The notes below the pieces were generated by a model. The model did no database searches. It had not been told where the DNA came from and worked only from the letters and a program-made list of their open reading frames with translations. From Helicobacter sp. NHP19-012 (GTDB lineage Bacteria; Campylobacterota; Campylobacteria; Campylobacterales; Helicobacteraceae): a DNA stretch of 64,000 bases. Location of the stretch: the NCBI RefSeq assembly GCF_019703325.1, contig NZ_AP024819.1, forward strand, positions 248,001 through 312,000. The letters run 5' to 3'. This document shows positions 38,359 to 49,345 of this stretch, one piece after another. Numbering within the stretch: the first letter of the stretch is position 1; each line of letters opens with the position of its first letter. Made by a program: the position numbers and the translations under genes.

Positions 38359-39804
38359 TTAAATGTAGTTGGGGGCATCGTTGGCAAATAAGATCAAGTC
38401 CTTGGCAAAGGTGATGGTTTGCAACACCTGCTCGAGTTGGCTTTTATCCTGCAAAAATACCTTTTGTGGGCGCTTTATTTGCTGGGTAAAAAGATCGGCG
38501 TTGAGCTCCCCGGTAACCACCACGATGTCAAACACCTCTTCAATGGCTTGGGCTAGGGCAATGTTAGACTCAGTGTCGCTCTCTACGAGTCCGGGCGTTA
38601 CAATCACCTTACGCCCGGGATAAAGGCTAGCAAGCCGCACACTTTCTAGCATACCCCTTAAATTGCCATTGAAACCATCATCGATGATGAATTTGTCATT
38701 GACATGCAAGGGGTGCAGGCGGTGGGGCACGGGTTTAAGCTTAGACACGAGCCTTTGTAGCTGCTCTATGGTAAGTTCAAAGTAACGCCCCACCAGCACC
38801 GCTAAAGCGATGTTGTCCACATTAAACGCCCCAAGGATTTTGGTTTCAAAAGGCACCCACGCATTGTCTAAAAAGAGCTCAAAGCTGGTCCCCTCTAAAT
38901 TGGCAACCACGGAGCGCACCTGCCCAGGGTAGGGCTGGATTTTATTTTCAATCCCACCATAAAAGGGCTCTAGGGGGTTGTTTTCGTGGCAGAAAGCACG
39001 GATGAGGCGAGAGGATTGCAAAATCTCGGCCTTGGTTTGGTAGATGTTGTCCATGTTTTTAAAATACTCAATGTGTTGGTTGCCGATCTCGGTGATGATG
39101 GCGTAGTGGTGGGCTAGGAGTTTAGAAATCGCCTTGATATCGCCCTTTTGGCGCGCCCCAGCTTCAGCGATGTAGATGGTTGCGCTCTCTTCTAGGTTGT
39201 TGTTGATGTCTTGACTCAGACCTAAAAGCGTGTTGACGCTGCCTAGAGAGCTGTAGATTTTATAGCGGCTTTGCAGTATTTGGTAAAGGTAGTTCTTCAC
39301 GCTGGTTTTGCCAAAGCTGCCCGTGATGGCGATGATTTGTAAATCCTCCATGCGCCTTAGTTTGTCTTCGGCAAGGTGGACATAACCATTAGAGATCAAA
39401 CTCTCCATAGCCTTGTAGGCGGTGTGCACGAGCACGATCAGCAAGAGATACAGCCCAAAAAAGCTTTGGTTGTAGGCGTAGACCAAAAGCGCATCCGTGG
39501 ATAAAAAGAGCAATAACAGTGCGAAAAAGCGCCCCACGCGGGGGGTAAAAACTAGAGGCTTGTCTAGGCGACCACGCCAAATGAGCAGAGTGGGCAACTG
39601 CACCCCCCCCACAAAGACCATGAACACCAAGTCCCACCCCTTAAGCTGCGTAAGCACAAAAACCACTAGGGGCAGCAAGGCGTGCAACAGGTGCCAACGC
39701 CGCTTGTGGTGCTTGGTGAGCACTCTGGCAAAGCTGTAGTTATACCACTGCAACAAAGTGATTAAGTAATAATTTAAGCCCAAAATAAAACCCCAAAGGG
39801 CCAT
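38359..39804 (-). CDS. murF: UDP-MurNAc-tripeptide--D-Ala-D-Ala ligase
   Basis: A 481-residue Mur ligase that adds D-Ala-D-Ala, the last cytoplasmic step of the peptidoglycan precursor. Unusually, about 130 N-terminal residues form three or four membrane helices (for instance FFALLLLFLSTDALLVYAY), a feature also present in H. pylori HP0740. The ATP loop ITGSFGKTSVKNYL follows near 157, with EAGARQKGD and HRLHPLHVNDKFIIDDGFNGN later. The nearby ddl makes its substrate, so the pairing is functional. Confidence 0.88.
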   Translation of the reverse strand: MALWGFILGLNYYLITLLQWYNYSFARVLTKHHKRRWHLLHALLPLVVFVLTQLKGWDLVFMVFVGGVQLPTLLIWRGRLDKPLVFTPRVGRFFALLLLFLSTDALLVYAYNQSFFGLYLLLIVLVHTAYKAMESLISNGYVHLAEDKLRRMEDLQIIAITGSFGKTSVKNYLYQILQSRYKIYSSLGSVNTLLGLSQDINNNLEESATIYIAEAGARQKGDIKAISKLLAHHYAIITEIGNQHIEYFKNMDNIYQTKAEILQSSRLIRAFCHENNPLEPFYGGIENKIQPYPGQVRSVVANLEGTSFELFLDNAWVPFETKILGAFNVDNIALAVLVGRYFELTIEQLQRLVSKLKPVPHRLHPLHVNDKFIIDDGFNGNLRGMLESVRLASLYPGRKVIVTPGLVESDTESNIALAQAIEEVFDIVVVTGELNADLFTQQIKRPQKVFLQDKSQLEQVLQTITFAKDLILFANDAPNYI

Positions 39805-39818
39805 CCATTTTAATGTGT

Positions 39819-40556
39819 CTAGTATGCTTCACCCCACTCTTTTAAACATTGTAAAAATTCCCCCTCCACTTGCGCCCCCTGCCTGAGGAAAAAGTAATGA
39901 TCCCCCTTAAGCACCACAAAGCGGTTGGTCGGCATTAAAGAGGCGATCTTTTGCCCGGCTTCTAGCGGCGTAGCCATGTCCTCTTGCCCCCACACAATCA
40001 GGGTCTTTTTTGTGCAGGCTTGAAACTTGGGGGCAAAGTCCTCTTGCACTGTGTGTTTAAAGGTTTCATACATGGCAGGGTTGAGGTTATCCGCGTCCTT
40101 GCTTTTAAGCAGGCTCAGTGCCTTTTTAAGCCCGATGGATTTTAAGACTTTGGCGCATTTGATTTTCAAGCGGGTGTGAAAGGATTTTGGCATTAAAATC
40201 CCTGCACTGCTAAGAAGGATGAGATACAAACTCTCACACAATAGGGCGACCTTGCCCCCAAAGCTGTGCCCCATGGCGGTGTTGATCTTCACTTGCAAAG
40301 AGTGGCAAAACGCGTCCACAATCTTGGCGTAATCTAGGGGGGTTAAAAAGGTGTGGTTAGGGCTTTTGCCAAAGCCGGGCAAGTCTAGGTAGAAATGGTT
40401 AAAGGCTTGAAAATAGGGCTTAAAGGCTAGTTGCATGAGTTCCTTAGAGCTGCCCCAACCATGCAAGATGAGGAGGTTTTGGGGGGCTTTATGGTCGCAA
40501 AAATCGTAGGCAACTTCAAAATCTACCCCCTTGTAAGAGATGGTGCGTTTGGCCAT
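39819..40556 (-). CDS. Alpha/beta hydrolase
   Basis: A 245-residue alpha/beta hydrolase. The oxyanion segment LLILHGWGSSKELM (about 29-42), the nucleophile elbow AMGHSFGGKVAL with Ser, and the late Asp/His region (VWGQEDMATPLEAG; LKGDHYFFLRQ) complete a triad. ATG 40556 (MAKRTISYKG) overlaps the ddl stop by one base. It matches H. pylori HP0739 by position. The substrate is unknown. Confidence 0.86.
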   Translation of the reverse strand: MAKRTISYKGVDFEVAYDFCDHKAPQNLLILHGWGSSKELMQLAFKPYFQAFNHFYLDLPGFGKSPNHTFLTPLDYAKIVDAFCHSLQVKINTAMGHSFGGKVALLCESLYLILLSSAGILMPKSFHTRLKIKCAKVLKSIGLKKALSLLKSKDADNLNPAMYETFKHTVQEDFAPKFQACTKKTLIVWGQEDMATPLEAGQKIASLMPTNRFVVLKGDHYFFLRQGAQVEGEFLQCLKEWGEAY

Positions 40557-41599
40557 TATTTGGCTTTTCGGATTTGGTTGATGTAGTTGTAGGTGATGGG
40601 GATGTGGGGGGGCTTGGGGAGCTCTACACACCCTAGGATGTGGGCAAAGTCTTCAAAGAGATAATGCGCAAGGCTGCCCGGGATGGGGTTGATCTCGTTT
40701 AAATACACCTCATTGTCGATCACAAAGAAGTCGCAACGGATGATCGCCCCCACAAATAGCGGATCGTAAAGGGTTTTAAACACGGCGTGCATTTTTTCCT
40801 CCAAAGCGGGGCTAAGATCTGCTTTTGCCACCTTAGCCGTGCGTCCAAAATCCAAATACTTCTCCTCAAAGCTTAAAAAGTCCTTCTTTTGGGGCTCTTC
40901 AATGGTAGAGAACACAAAGACGCTCTCGCCCTCCTCTTGGATTTTGCACCCGGCTAGATTGTATTCCTTAACCCCCTTCTTAAAAGGCTCAACCAACACT
41001 TGGTTATCAAATTCAAACACTTCATCTAGCACAAAAGCAACTTCGCGCTCCTCTTTGATCACCCCGATGCCTATGGAGCTGCCTAAGCGGTTGGGCTTGA
41101 CAATCAAGGGATAATCCATGGATTTTAGGGCGTTTTTGTTGTGGTGGTCTAAAAACACATAGGGCAGGGTAGCGATGCCCTTTTCTTTGGCGAGCATTTT
41201 AGTGAAGTGTTTGTTAAAACTAAGCACACTTGCCTCCACCCTAGGGCCGATGAACTTCACGCTAAAGAAGTCCAGCAAAGAAGCGAGTTTGCCATCCTCT
41301 CCATCTGCCCCGTGGATCAAATTAATGAGCGTGTTGAAGGCAACTTTCTTAGAACCTAATAAACCTTGCGTGTAAAAGCCATGCATTTTTAAGGTGATCT
41401 CGGGGCATTTTTTATATTGCCCTCTAGAAAAGAATTGCGCGCGCATGTCCTTTGGCTCGATCAAATAGAATTTATGCATCCCATCTAAAAAGATAAAAGC
41501 CTTGATGGATGCGCCCAGCACTTCCTTAAGCGCGATTGCGCTCACAATGCTGATCTCATGCTCAAAACTTTGACCGCCAAATAACAGCCCATATTCCAC
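40556..41599 (-). CDS. ddl: D-alanine--D-alanine ligase
   Basis: A 347-residue ATP-grasp ligase making the D-Ala-D-Ala dipeptide for MurF. LLFGGQSFEHEISIVSAIAL at the start, IVKPNRLGSSIGIGV in the middle and NEINPIPGSLAHYLFED at the end carry the nucleotide, metal and substrate residues. It is the first gene of its minus-strand block, with a -10 element at 41637-41642. Confidence 0.95.
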   Translation of the reverse strand: MEYGLLFGGQSFEHEISIVSAIALKEVLGASIKAFIFLDGMHKFYLIEPKDMRAQFFSRGQYKKCPEITLKMHGFYTQGLLGSKKVAFNTLINLIHGADGEDGKLASLLDFFSVKFIGPRVEASVLSFNKHFTKMLAKEKGIATLPYVFLDHHNKNALKSMDYPLIVKPNRLGSSIGIGVIKEEREVAFVLDEVFEFDNQVLVEPFKKGVKEYNLAGCKIQEEGESVFVFSTIEEPQKKDFLSFEEKYLDFGRTAKVAKADLSPALEEKMHAVFKTLYDPLFVGAIIRCDFFVIDNEVYLNEINPIPGSLAHYLFEDFAHILGCVELPKPPHIPITYNYINQIRKAK

Positions 41600-41636
41600 T
41601 TAAATCATCCTTGCAATAATGACCTAGAAAAGCCCC

Positions 41637-41642
41637 ATTATA
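41637..41642 (-). promoter_or_regulatory. -10 element of ddl; note on the 41600-41823 gap
   Basis: GGTATAATGG on the minus strand holds a perfect TATAAT, 38 bases upstream of ddl. The remaining gap between ddl and prmC contains TAGAAT at 41695-41700, a candidate -10 for prmC on the plus strand, and no other recognisable signal. Confidence 0.55.
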
Positions 41643-41823
41643 CCCAAATCTCATAAAAATAAGCCCCTTACATGAGATATAAGGTTGTTTAGGGTAGAAT
41701 GGGAGGCTAAAATTTAAGATAGGTTGCTAGGGTGTTTTTCAATCAGAATCAAGCCTCTTTTGCGCTTTGGTGGAGTTGGGGGTGTGTGTGCCTCCTCTAG
41801 ACAACGCCAACGAAACAAGGCTC

Positions 41824-42657
41824 ATGAACATCAATATTTCAAAAGCCCTCCATGAAGCCAAGAAGGTACTCAAAGACAAAGGTGTGCGCAACACTCTAGA
41901 ATCCGAGTTGCTCTTAGCCCATGTGTTGGGTGTAGATCGGGTGTATTTGCACATCCACGCCCAAGAAGAGTTAGACCCCTTTGCCTTCGAACGTTTCATG
42001 CACATGGTCAGAATCCGCGCTAAGGGTAAGCCCATTGAATACATCACGCATGAGGTGAGCTTTTATGGGCGGGTCTTTTTTGTGGATGAAAGAGTACTTA
42101 TCCCACGGCCTGAAACCGAGATTTTGGTGAGCCAAGCCTCAAAACTGATCCGAGATTATGGCATTAAAAGCGTGGTGGAAGTGGGGATCGGCAGTGGGGT
42201 GATTGCTGTAAGTTTGGCGATGGCAAATCCTAAAATCTCCATTTTAGCCACAGACATTTCTATGGATGCCCTAGAAGTGGCAGGCATCAACATCAGCACC
42301 TTTAATTTGCAAGGGCGTATCGAGTTGTTCCAAACCTCTTTACTCGAGGGCGTGGACATTAAAGCCCGCACCTTGGTGGTGAGTAACCCGCCCTATGTCC
42401 CCCTAGATTACCCTCTGGATGACTCCGTGCGTTACGAGCCAGAGATTGCGCTGTATGGGGGTGAGCATGGCGATGAGATTTTAAAAGTGCTGATCGAGGA
42501 AGCCGCTAACAAACGGGTGAAGTATCTAGCTTGTGAAATGGGCCACGATCACAAGGCTTCGTTAAGCGAGCATTTGGGGCTACAAAAATACCGCCCTAGC
42601 TTTTACACCGACTACGCCGGGCTGGATCGGGGCTTTGTCGCCATTAGGCAAGCCTAG
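41824..42657 (+). CDS. prmC: Release factor glutamine methyltransferase
   Basis: A 277-residue methyltransferase that modifies the GGQ glutamine of peptide release factors. SAM-binding VVEVGIGSGVIAVSLAM near 120 and the catalytic VSNPPYVPLDYPLDDS near 192 are intact, and an N-terminal helical domain precedes them. ATG 41824 (MNINISKALHEAKKV) is preferred to the open frame upstream to 41767, whose extra residues do not resemble the family. It ends against the convergent nspC with a four-base overlap. Confidence 0.92.
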   Translation: MNINISKALHEAKKVLKDKGVRNTLESELLLAHVLGVDRVYLHIHAQEELDPFAFERFMHMVRIRAKGKPIEYITHEVSFYGRVFFVDERVLIPRPETEILVSQASKLIRDYGIKSVVEVGIGSGVIAVSLAMANPKISILATDISMDALEVAGINISTFNLQGRIELFQTSLLEGVDIKARTLVVSNPPYVPLDYPLDDSVRYEPEIALYGGEHGDEILKVLIEEAANKRVKYLACEMGHDHKASLSEHLGLQKYRPSFYTDYAGLDRGFVAIRQA

Positions 42658-43853
42658 TTGCGCTCTTTATAATCCTCGTATCCAAAACGCTTTAAAAGCT
42701 TAAAGTTTTCTCCATCCAGCAGCCCCAAAGAGGGCAAGGCGATGCCGTTGAAGGTGTTGTTTTTCACGATGGTGTAGTGCAACATGTCCTCAAACAAGAG
42801 TTTATCCCCCACTTGCAAGGGGCTTTTAAAGTGATAAGGCCCGATAAAATCGCCCGCCAAACAACTAGAACCGCCGAGCATAACCTCCCCCTGTGGATCA
42901 ATTTCAGCCCTCTCTATCCCCTCTGCATTTAAGTGTAAGACTTGTGGGGTGTAGGGCATTTCTAGGCAGTCTGGCATGTGATTAGCCACACTAATGTCTA
43001 AAATGGCGATGTCCTTGTCATTGTGCACAATGTCTATGACACTGGCGAGCAAAAAGCCCGTCTGCCAGCCCACCGCCTCTCCCGGCTCTAAAAAAATATC
43101 TTGGATGTGTGGGTATTTGGCCCTAAAGTCGTAAATCGTGCTTTTAAGCACCCCCAAGTTGTAGCCCTCTTTGCTGATGTGTTGCCCACCCCCAAAGTTC
43201 ATCCACTCCATTTTCTCAATCGCTGCACCAAAGTGCTTTTCGACATGCCTTAGGGTTTCTTGCAAGGCGGGCGCATCTTGCTCGCAATGCGTGTGGAAGT
43301 GCAAGCCGCTAATGCCCTCTAGCCCGTATGCTTGCGTACCCTCAGCAAAGGCGGCAGGCGTGATGCCTAGACGGCTACAAGGCGTACAGGGGTTGTAAAT
43401 GGCGGGGCTCACCTCACTATAAAGGGGATTGACTCTAAGACCCATTTTAATGGGGGATAGCCCGAGTTTGTCGAGTTTTTGGTTTTTAAGTAAGATGGTG
43501 CTTTTATAGCGTTGGTATTGGGCAAAAGAGTTAAAAATGATGTGCGTGGCGATGGGCAAAATTTGTTGCATGTCGCTCTCTTTATACCCGGGGCTAAAGA
43601 CGCAAATTTCTTTGCCACTTTCCCTAGAGCCAAATTCCTCATAAGCCAAAACCGCCTCATACACCCCACTCGCACAGCACCCGTGCAAGCTCGCCCGCAC
43701 CCACTCAAAGCAACGCCAAAAGGCAAAGCCCTTCAGGGCAAGTAAAATTTTCACCTGCGCCTCTTGTTGCACCCGCTCCAATAGGGCTAAATTCGCCTTG
43801 AGTTTGCTTAAATCCAAAACATAGCAAGGGGAGGGGATGGCGTTGTAATCCAT
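42654..43853 (-). CDS. nspC: Carboxynorspermidine decarboxylase
   Basis: A 399-residue PLP enzyme of the alanine-racemase-fold decarboxylases, which makes norspermidine or spermidine from the carboxy form. SPCYVLDLSKLKANLALLERV opens it, the PLP lysine lies in ILLALKGFAFW, and WMNFGGGQHISKEGYN, EPGEAVGWQTGF and GGSSCLAGD carry the other active-site groups. It is coupled to cheV with an overlapping start, the same pair as H. pylori HP0020-HP0019. Confidence 0.92.
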   Translation of the reverse strand: MDYNAIPSPCYVLDLSKLKANLALLERVQQEAQVKILLALKGFAFWRCFEWVRASLHGCCASGVYEAVLAYEEFGSRESGKEICVFSPGYKESDMQQILPIATHIIFNSFAQYQRYKSTILLKNQKLDKLGLSPIKMGLRVNPLYSEVSPAIYNPCTPCSRLGITPAAFAEGTQAYGLEGISGLHFHTHCEQDAPALQETLRHVEKHFGAAIEKMEWMNFGGGQHISKEGYNLGVLKSTIYDFRAKYPHIQDIFLEPGEAVGWQTGFLLASVIDIVHNDKDIAILDISVANHMPDCLEMPYTPQVLHLNAEGIERAEIDPQGEVMLGGSSCLAGDFIGPYHFKSPLQVGDKLLFEDMLHYTIVKNNTFNGIALPSLGLLDGENFKLLKRFGYEDYKERN

Positions 43854-44824
43854 TAGGCGAGCCCAACCTGCATGAATTGCTTAACGATGCGCTCCACATC
43901 TAGGGGGTTGGACTTGGAGATGAAGTCATCGGCATGCAAAGAGCGCGCCATTTCTTCATTGCTGCTCCCGCTCATGGAGGAATTGACTACAATGGGGATG
44001 TTGATCGTGCGTTGGTCTAATTTCGCCCGTCTAATCACCTCAAACCCGCTCGCCTCGGGCATTTCTAGGTCAGTGATGATGAGCCCCACTTCCTCAACGG
44101 GGGTTTGGGGATCAAAGAGATAATCTAAAAGCTGTTTGCCATTGATAAAGTCTAAATGCTTGATCCCTAGTTTGTCTAAAATCACTTGCATGGTTTTGAG
44201 CACACTGGGCGAGTCGTCTGCCAAGAGCACCATTTTATCGCTGTAAAGTTGGCTGAGTTGGTCTAATTCCTCGTGGCTTTCTTGCTCAATCCAAGGAAAG
44301 ACATCCACCAACATTTTTTCAATGTCCACCACCTGCACCAACCGCCCATCGAAGTAGCGGGTACGGCTCACTAATTTAGAATTGCCCGTGTTGCCCCCTA
44401 CGCCCGCACTCTGCTCGATCTCTGTCCATTTTTTATTGAGAATGCGATCCGCCTCGTAGATGCGCACCCCAATGGTCCAACGCGAAAACTCGCAAATCAT
44501 CACGATCTCATCCCCGTTTTCGTCTTTTTCAATGCGGTAGGGGCGCAAGTCCTTTTGCTTGTTATTGCTGTCGTAGTAAAACCACTTTTTCATATCGATG
44601 AGCGGGATGGTGAGCTCTCTTATGATGATGAGCCCTTCCACCAAAGAGTTAGGCTCATGGCTGATGATGGTTAAGCTCCCATTGTACTTCACCACTTCAC
44701 GGATTTTAAAGACATTGACGGCGTATAAATCCTTGTTCTTGCCTAGGCGGAAGCAAAGTAATTGCAATTCATTGTTTTTATGCAGGCTTGTGACTTGATC
44801 GATGTGGGCTAAGTTGTTAGGCAT
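43853..44824 (-). CDS. cheV: CheV chemotaxis coupling protein
   Basis: A 323-residue CheW-receiver fusion. The CheW-like part runs from about residue 15 to 165 (NVFKIREVVKYNGSLTIISH, IIRELTIPLIDM). The receiver, from about 192, begins MVLLADDSPSVLKTMQVIL and has the phosphoacceptor Asp in LIITDLEMPEASGFEV and the conserved Lys in DDFISKSNPLDVE. It couples receptors to CheA and can tune the signal. A chemoreceptor lies 11 kb away at 55662. Confidence 0.95.
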   Translation of the reverse strand: MPNNLAHIDQVTSLHKNNELQLLCFRLGKNKDLYAVNVFKIREVVKYNGSLTIISHEPNSLVEGLIIIRELTIPLIDMKKWFYYDSNNKQKDLRPYRIEKDENGDEIVMICEFSRWTIGVRIYEADRILNKKWTEIEQSAGVGGNTGNSKLVSRTRYFDGRLVQVVDIEKMLVDVFPWIEQESHEELDQLSQLYSDKMVLLADDSPSVLKTMQVILDKLGIKHLDFINGKQLLDYLFDPQTPVEEVGLIITDLEMPEASGFEVIRRAKLDQRTINIPIVVNSSMSGSSNEEMARSLHADDFISKSNPLDVERIVKQFMQVGLA

Positions 44825-44871
44825 TTTTATCCTTTAGCGTGCAACAAATGGTCTATTATAACAAGACATGA

Positions 44872-45972
44872 CTAAACATTGAACCTAAAATGCATCACAT
44901 CGCCATCTTGCACAATGTAGTCCTTGCCCTCGACACGTAAAGCACCTTTGGCTTTTGCCCCCGCCTCACCCCCATAGGCGATGAAATCCTCATAAGCGAT
45001 CGTCTCCGCCTTGATAAAGCCCTTTTCAAAGTCCTTATGGATCACCCCGGCCGCTGTGGGCGCACTAGAGCCTTTGACAATTGTCCAAGCCCTAACTTCT
45101 TTCACCCCAGCCGTGAAGTAACTCATCAAGCCCAAAGCCTTAAAGCCTAAACTAATGACTTGATCTAGTCCGCTTGATTCCACGCCCAAACTTTGCAAAA
45201 ACTCCAAAGCCTCGTTTTCATCCATCCCCACAAGCTCTTCTTCTAATTTGGCACACAGCACCACAAACCCCGCCCCTCTCTCTTGGGCTAAGGCTTGCAC
45301 CTTTAGGGCGTGGGCGTTTAATCCGCTCACATGGGCTTCATCCACATTGGCGACAAAAATAACCTCTTTGGCACTCAAAAAACGCAATTCTTGATTTAAG
45401 GCAAGAAACACGGGGTGCTCTCTGTCTTTAAAACTGCTAGCGGGTTTGAGCTCGTTTAAATGGGCTAAAAGGGCGTTGGCGATCTCTAAACTCGCTTGGG
45501 CTTCTTTATTGCTTTTGGCAAGCTTAACAAGCCTTTCTAGGCGTTTTTGCAAGGTTTGTATGTCGGCTAAGATCAACTCCACCTCGATCGTTTCAATGTC
45601 GCTTAAGGGATTAACCTCTCCGCTCACATGCGTGATGTCATCGTCTTCAAAACAACGCACCACATGCAAAATCACAGCGCATTCTTTCACATGGGCTAAG
45701 AACTGGTTGCCTAGCCCCTCGCCCGCACTCGCCCCCTTAATTAAGCCCGCAATATCCACAAACTCTACGCTAGAGTGTTGGATTCTCTCAGGCTTGACAA
45801 TATCCGCCAACGCCTTTAAGCGGGCATCGGGGACATCCACGATCGCCTTATTGGGATCGATGGTGCAAAAGGGGTAATTGGCACTTTGGGCGTTGGTACT
45901 CTTGGTTAGGGCGTTGAATAAGCTAGACTTGCCCACATTGGGCAAGCCCACAATGCCGACAGATAGCCCCAT
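44872..45972 (-). CDS. ychF: Ribosome-associated GTPase/ATPase YchF
   Basis: A 366-residue YchF/OLA1 protein. GIVGLPNVGKSSLFNALT is the P-loop, DIAGLIKGASAGEGLGNQFL the switch region, and the NVDE segment replaces NKxD, in keeping with the ATP preference of this family. The C-terminal TGS domain has TIVKGSSAPTAAGVIHKDFEKG. It starts right at the reconstructed end of pepA, matching H. pylori HP0569-HP0570. Confidence 0.95.
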   Translation of the reverse strand: MGLSVGIVGLPNVGKSSLFNALTKSTNAQSANYPFCTIDPNKAIVDVPDARLKALADIVKPERIQHSSVEFVDIAGLIKGASAGEGLGNQFLAHVKECAVILHVVRCFEDDDITHVSGEVNPLSDIETIEVELILADIQTLQKRLERLVKLAKSNKEAQASLEIANALLAHLNELKPASSFKDREHPVFLALNQELRFLSAKEVIFVANVDEAHVSGLNAHALKVQALAQERGAGFVVLCAKLEEELVGMDENEALEFLQSLGVESSGLDQVISLGFKALGLMSYFTAGVKEVRAWTIVKGSSAPTAAGVIHKDFEKGFIKAETIAYEDFIAYGGEAGAKAKGALRVEGKDYIVQDGDVMHFRFNV

Positions 45973-48027
<2,055 letters not shown>

Positions 48028-48029
48028 GC

Positions 48030-48578
48030 CTATTTGTCGTACTCCAACACACTAAAGGTACTCACTCTCTCAGCGACTTTCTCCAAGCCCCCAAACTCAT
48101 TTAACGAGATCAAAAAACACGCCTCCACGCAATGCGCTTGCATTTGCTCCAAAAGCTCTAAGCTCGCTAAAGCCGTGCCCCCCGTGGCGATCAAATCGTC
48201 GATCAGCACAACATGCGCATCGTTGAGTTCCCTAAAGGCATCGGCGTGGATTTCTATGGTGTCCGTGCCATACTCCAGCTCGTAGGATGCGCTTAGGGTT
48301 TGGTAGGGCAGTTTGCCCTGTTTGCGGATAGGCACAAAGCCCGCTTGCAAAGCGTAAGCTAAAGCTGCGCCCAAAATAAACCCCCTTGCCTCAATCCCCA
48401 CAACAAAATCCACGCCATGCAATTTATAGCGATCCTTAAGTGCATCTATGAGCGTGCCAAAGAGCATGGGGTGGTTGATTAAGGGGGTGATGTCTTTAAA
48501 GAGCACCCCGGGCTTGGGGTGGTTTGGCACCTCCCTTATGGCTTCCTTTAATTGGGCTTTTAATTTTTGGCTAAACAT
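48030..48578 (-). CDS. apt: Adenine phosphoribosyltransferase
   Basis: A 182-residue salvage enzyme converting adenine and PRPP to AMP. PGVLFKDITPLINHP, VVGIEARGFILGAALAYA and the PRPP loop VVLIDDLIATGGTALASLEL identify it. It ends two bases before the DedA gene. Intact and of usual length. Confidence 0.96.
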   Translation of the reverse strand: MFSQKLKAQLKEAIREVPNHPKPGVLFKDITPLINHPMLFGTLIDALKDRYKLHGVDFVVGIEARGFILGAALAYALQAGFVPIRKQGKLPYQTLSASYELEYGTDTIEIHADAFRELNDAHVVLIDDLIATGGTALASLELLEQMQAHCVEACFLISLNEFGGLEKVAERVSTFSVLEYDK

Positions 48579-48584
48579 AGTTCC

Positions 48585-48917
48585 TCACAATAGGGCTTCG
48601 ATTTTTTGTTCTAATTCGCGGATGCGGGCTTTGTATTTGTCGGTTTCTAGGCGGTATTGGGCGTTGCGCTGTTTTAAAACCTTAACTTCATCTTTTAGGG
48701 CATTCATTTCATGGGTTAAAATGTCAATGTTGCCCAAAGAGCGCTGGAGCTGCAATTGGTGCTTTTGGATCAGCACCTCCGCCTCTTGCAAGGTGAGTTT
48801 CATAGAAGCCGAGTATTTTTCTTGGCGTTTAGCCACCGAGCGGTAAAAGAAAGTCCGTACCGCCATGTAGGCCACAAACAACACCACAAGGGTGATGACC
48901 ATCCATTGCGCTAACAC
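48585..48917 (-). CDS. Small membrane-anchored coiled-coil protein
   Basis: A 110-residue protein with one N-terminal membrane helix (MVITLVVLFVAYMAVRTFF, about 6-24) and then a helix rich in Gln, Lys, Leu and Glu (SMKLTLQEAEVLIQKHQLQ onward) predicted to form a coiled coil. It lies between apt and rpiB, the place of H. pylori HP0573, and overlaps rpiB by seven bases. The layout is that of a membrane-tethered scaffold or division-type protein, but no function is recognised. Confidence 0.7.
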   Translation of the reverse strand: MLAQWMVITLVVLFVAYMAVRTFFYRSVAKRQEKYSASMKLTLQEAEVLIQKHQLQLQRSLGNIDILTHEMNALKDEVKVLKQRNAQYRLETDKYKARIRELEQKIEALL

Positions 48918-49345
48918 TTTAAACCCTCGATTTTTTCTAAGCGGGTGCTGTGCCGCCCGCCTTCAAACTCCGTCTTTAAAAAAACCTCCACTATATCTAA
49001 CGCCACCCCAAAGCCCACGACATTTTGCCCTAGACATAAAACATTGGCGTCGTTATGCAACCGCGCCATTTTAGCCATGTAGGCATCGCTACATAGAGCC
49101 GCACGGATGCCCTTAAAGCGATTGGCCGCAATGCTCATGCCAATCCCGCTCCCACACACCAAAATGCCCCTGGCGTCTTTCTTGTCTAGCAGAACTTGCA
49201 CCACTAAATGGGCGTAATCGGGGTAATCCACCCGCTCGCCTGCCTTTGGCTGATATATCTCTAGGCTGTGGCTGCTTTTGAGCCGCTGCTCTAAAAAGGC
49301 GCACAAGTTTAACCCCGCATGGTCGCAACCCAAGATCACATGCAT
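48911..49345 (-). CDS. rpiB: Ribose-5-phosphate isomerase B
   Basis: A 144-residue RpiB-type sugar-phosphate isomerase. VILGCDHAGLNLCAFL at the start, DYPDYAHLVVQ and ILVCGSGIGMSIAANRFKGI with the active-site Cys region, and NVLCLGQNVVG near the end are typical. It abuts lepB, with its ATG overlapping the lepB stop region. Confidence 0.94.
   Translation of the reverse strand: MHVILGCDHAGLNLCAFLEQRLKSSHSLEIYQPKAGERVDYPDYAHLVVQVLLDKKDARGILVCGSGIGMSIAANRFKGIRAALCSDAYMAKMARLHNDANVLCLGQNVVGFGVALDIVEVFLKTEFEGGRHSTRLEKIEGLKC

Noticed and set aside
41767..41823. Longer PrmC N-terminus
   Set aside because: The 19 extra residues do not resemble PrmC, and AAGG lies before ATG 41824.
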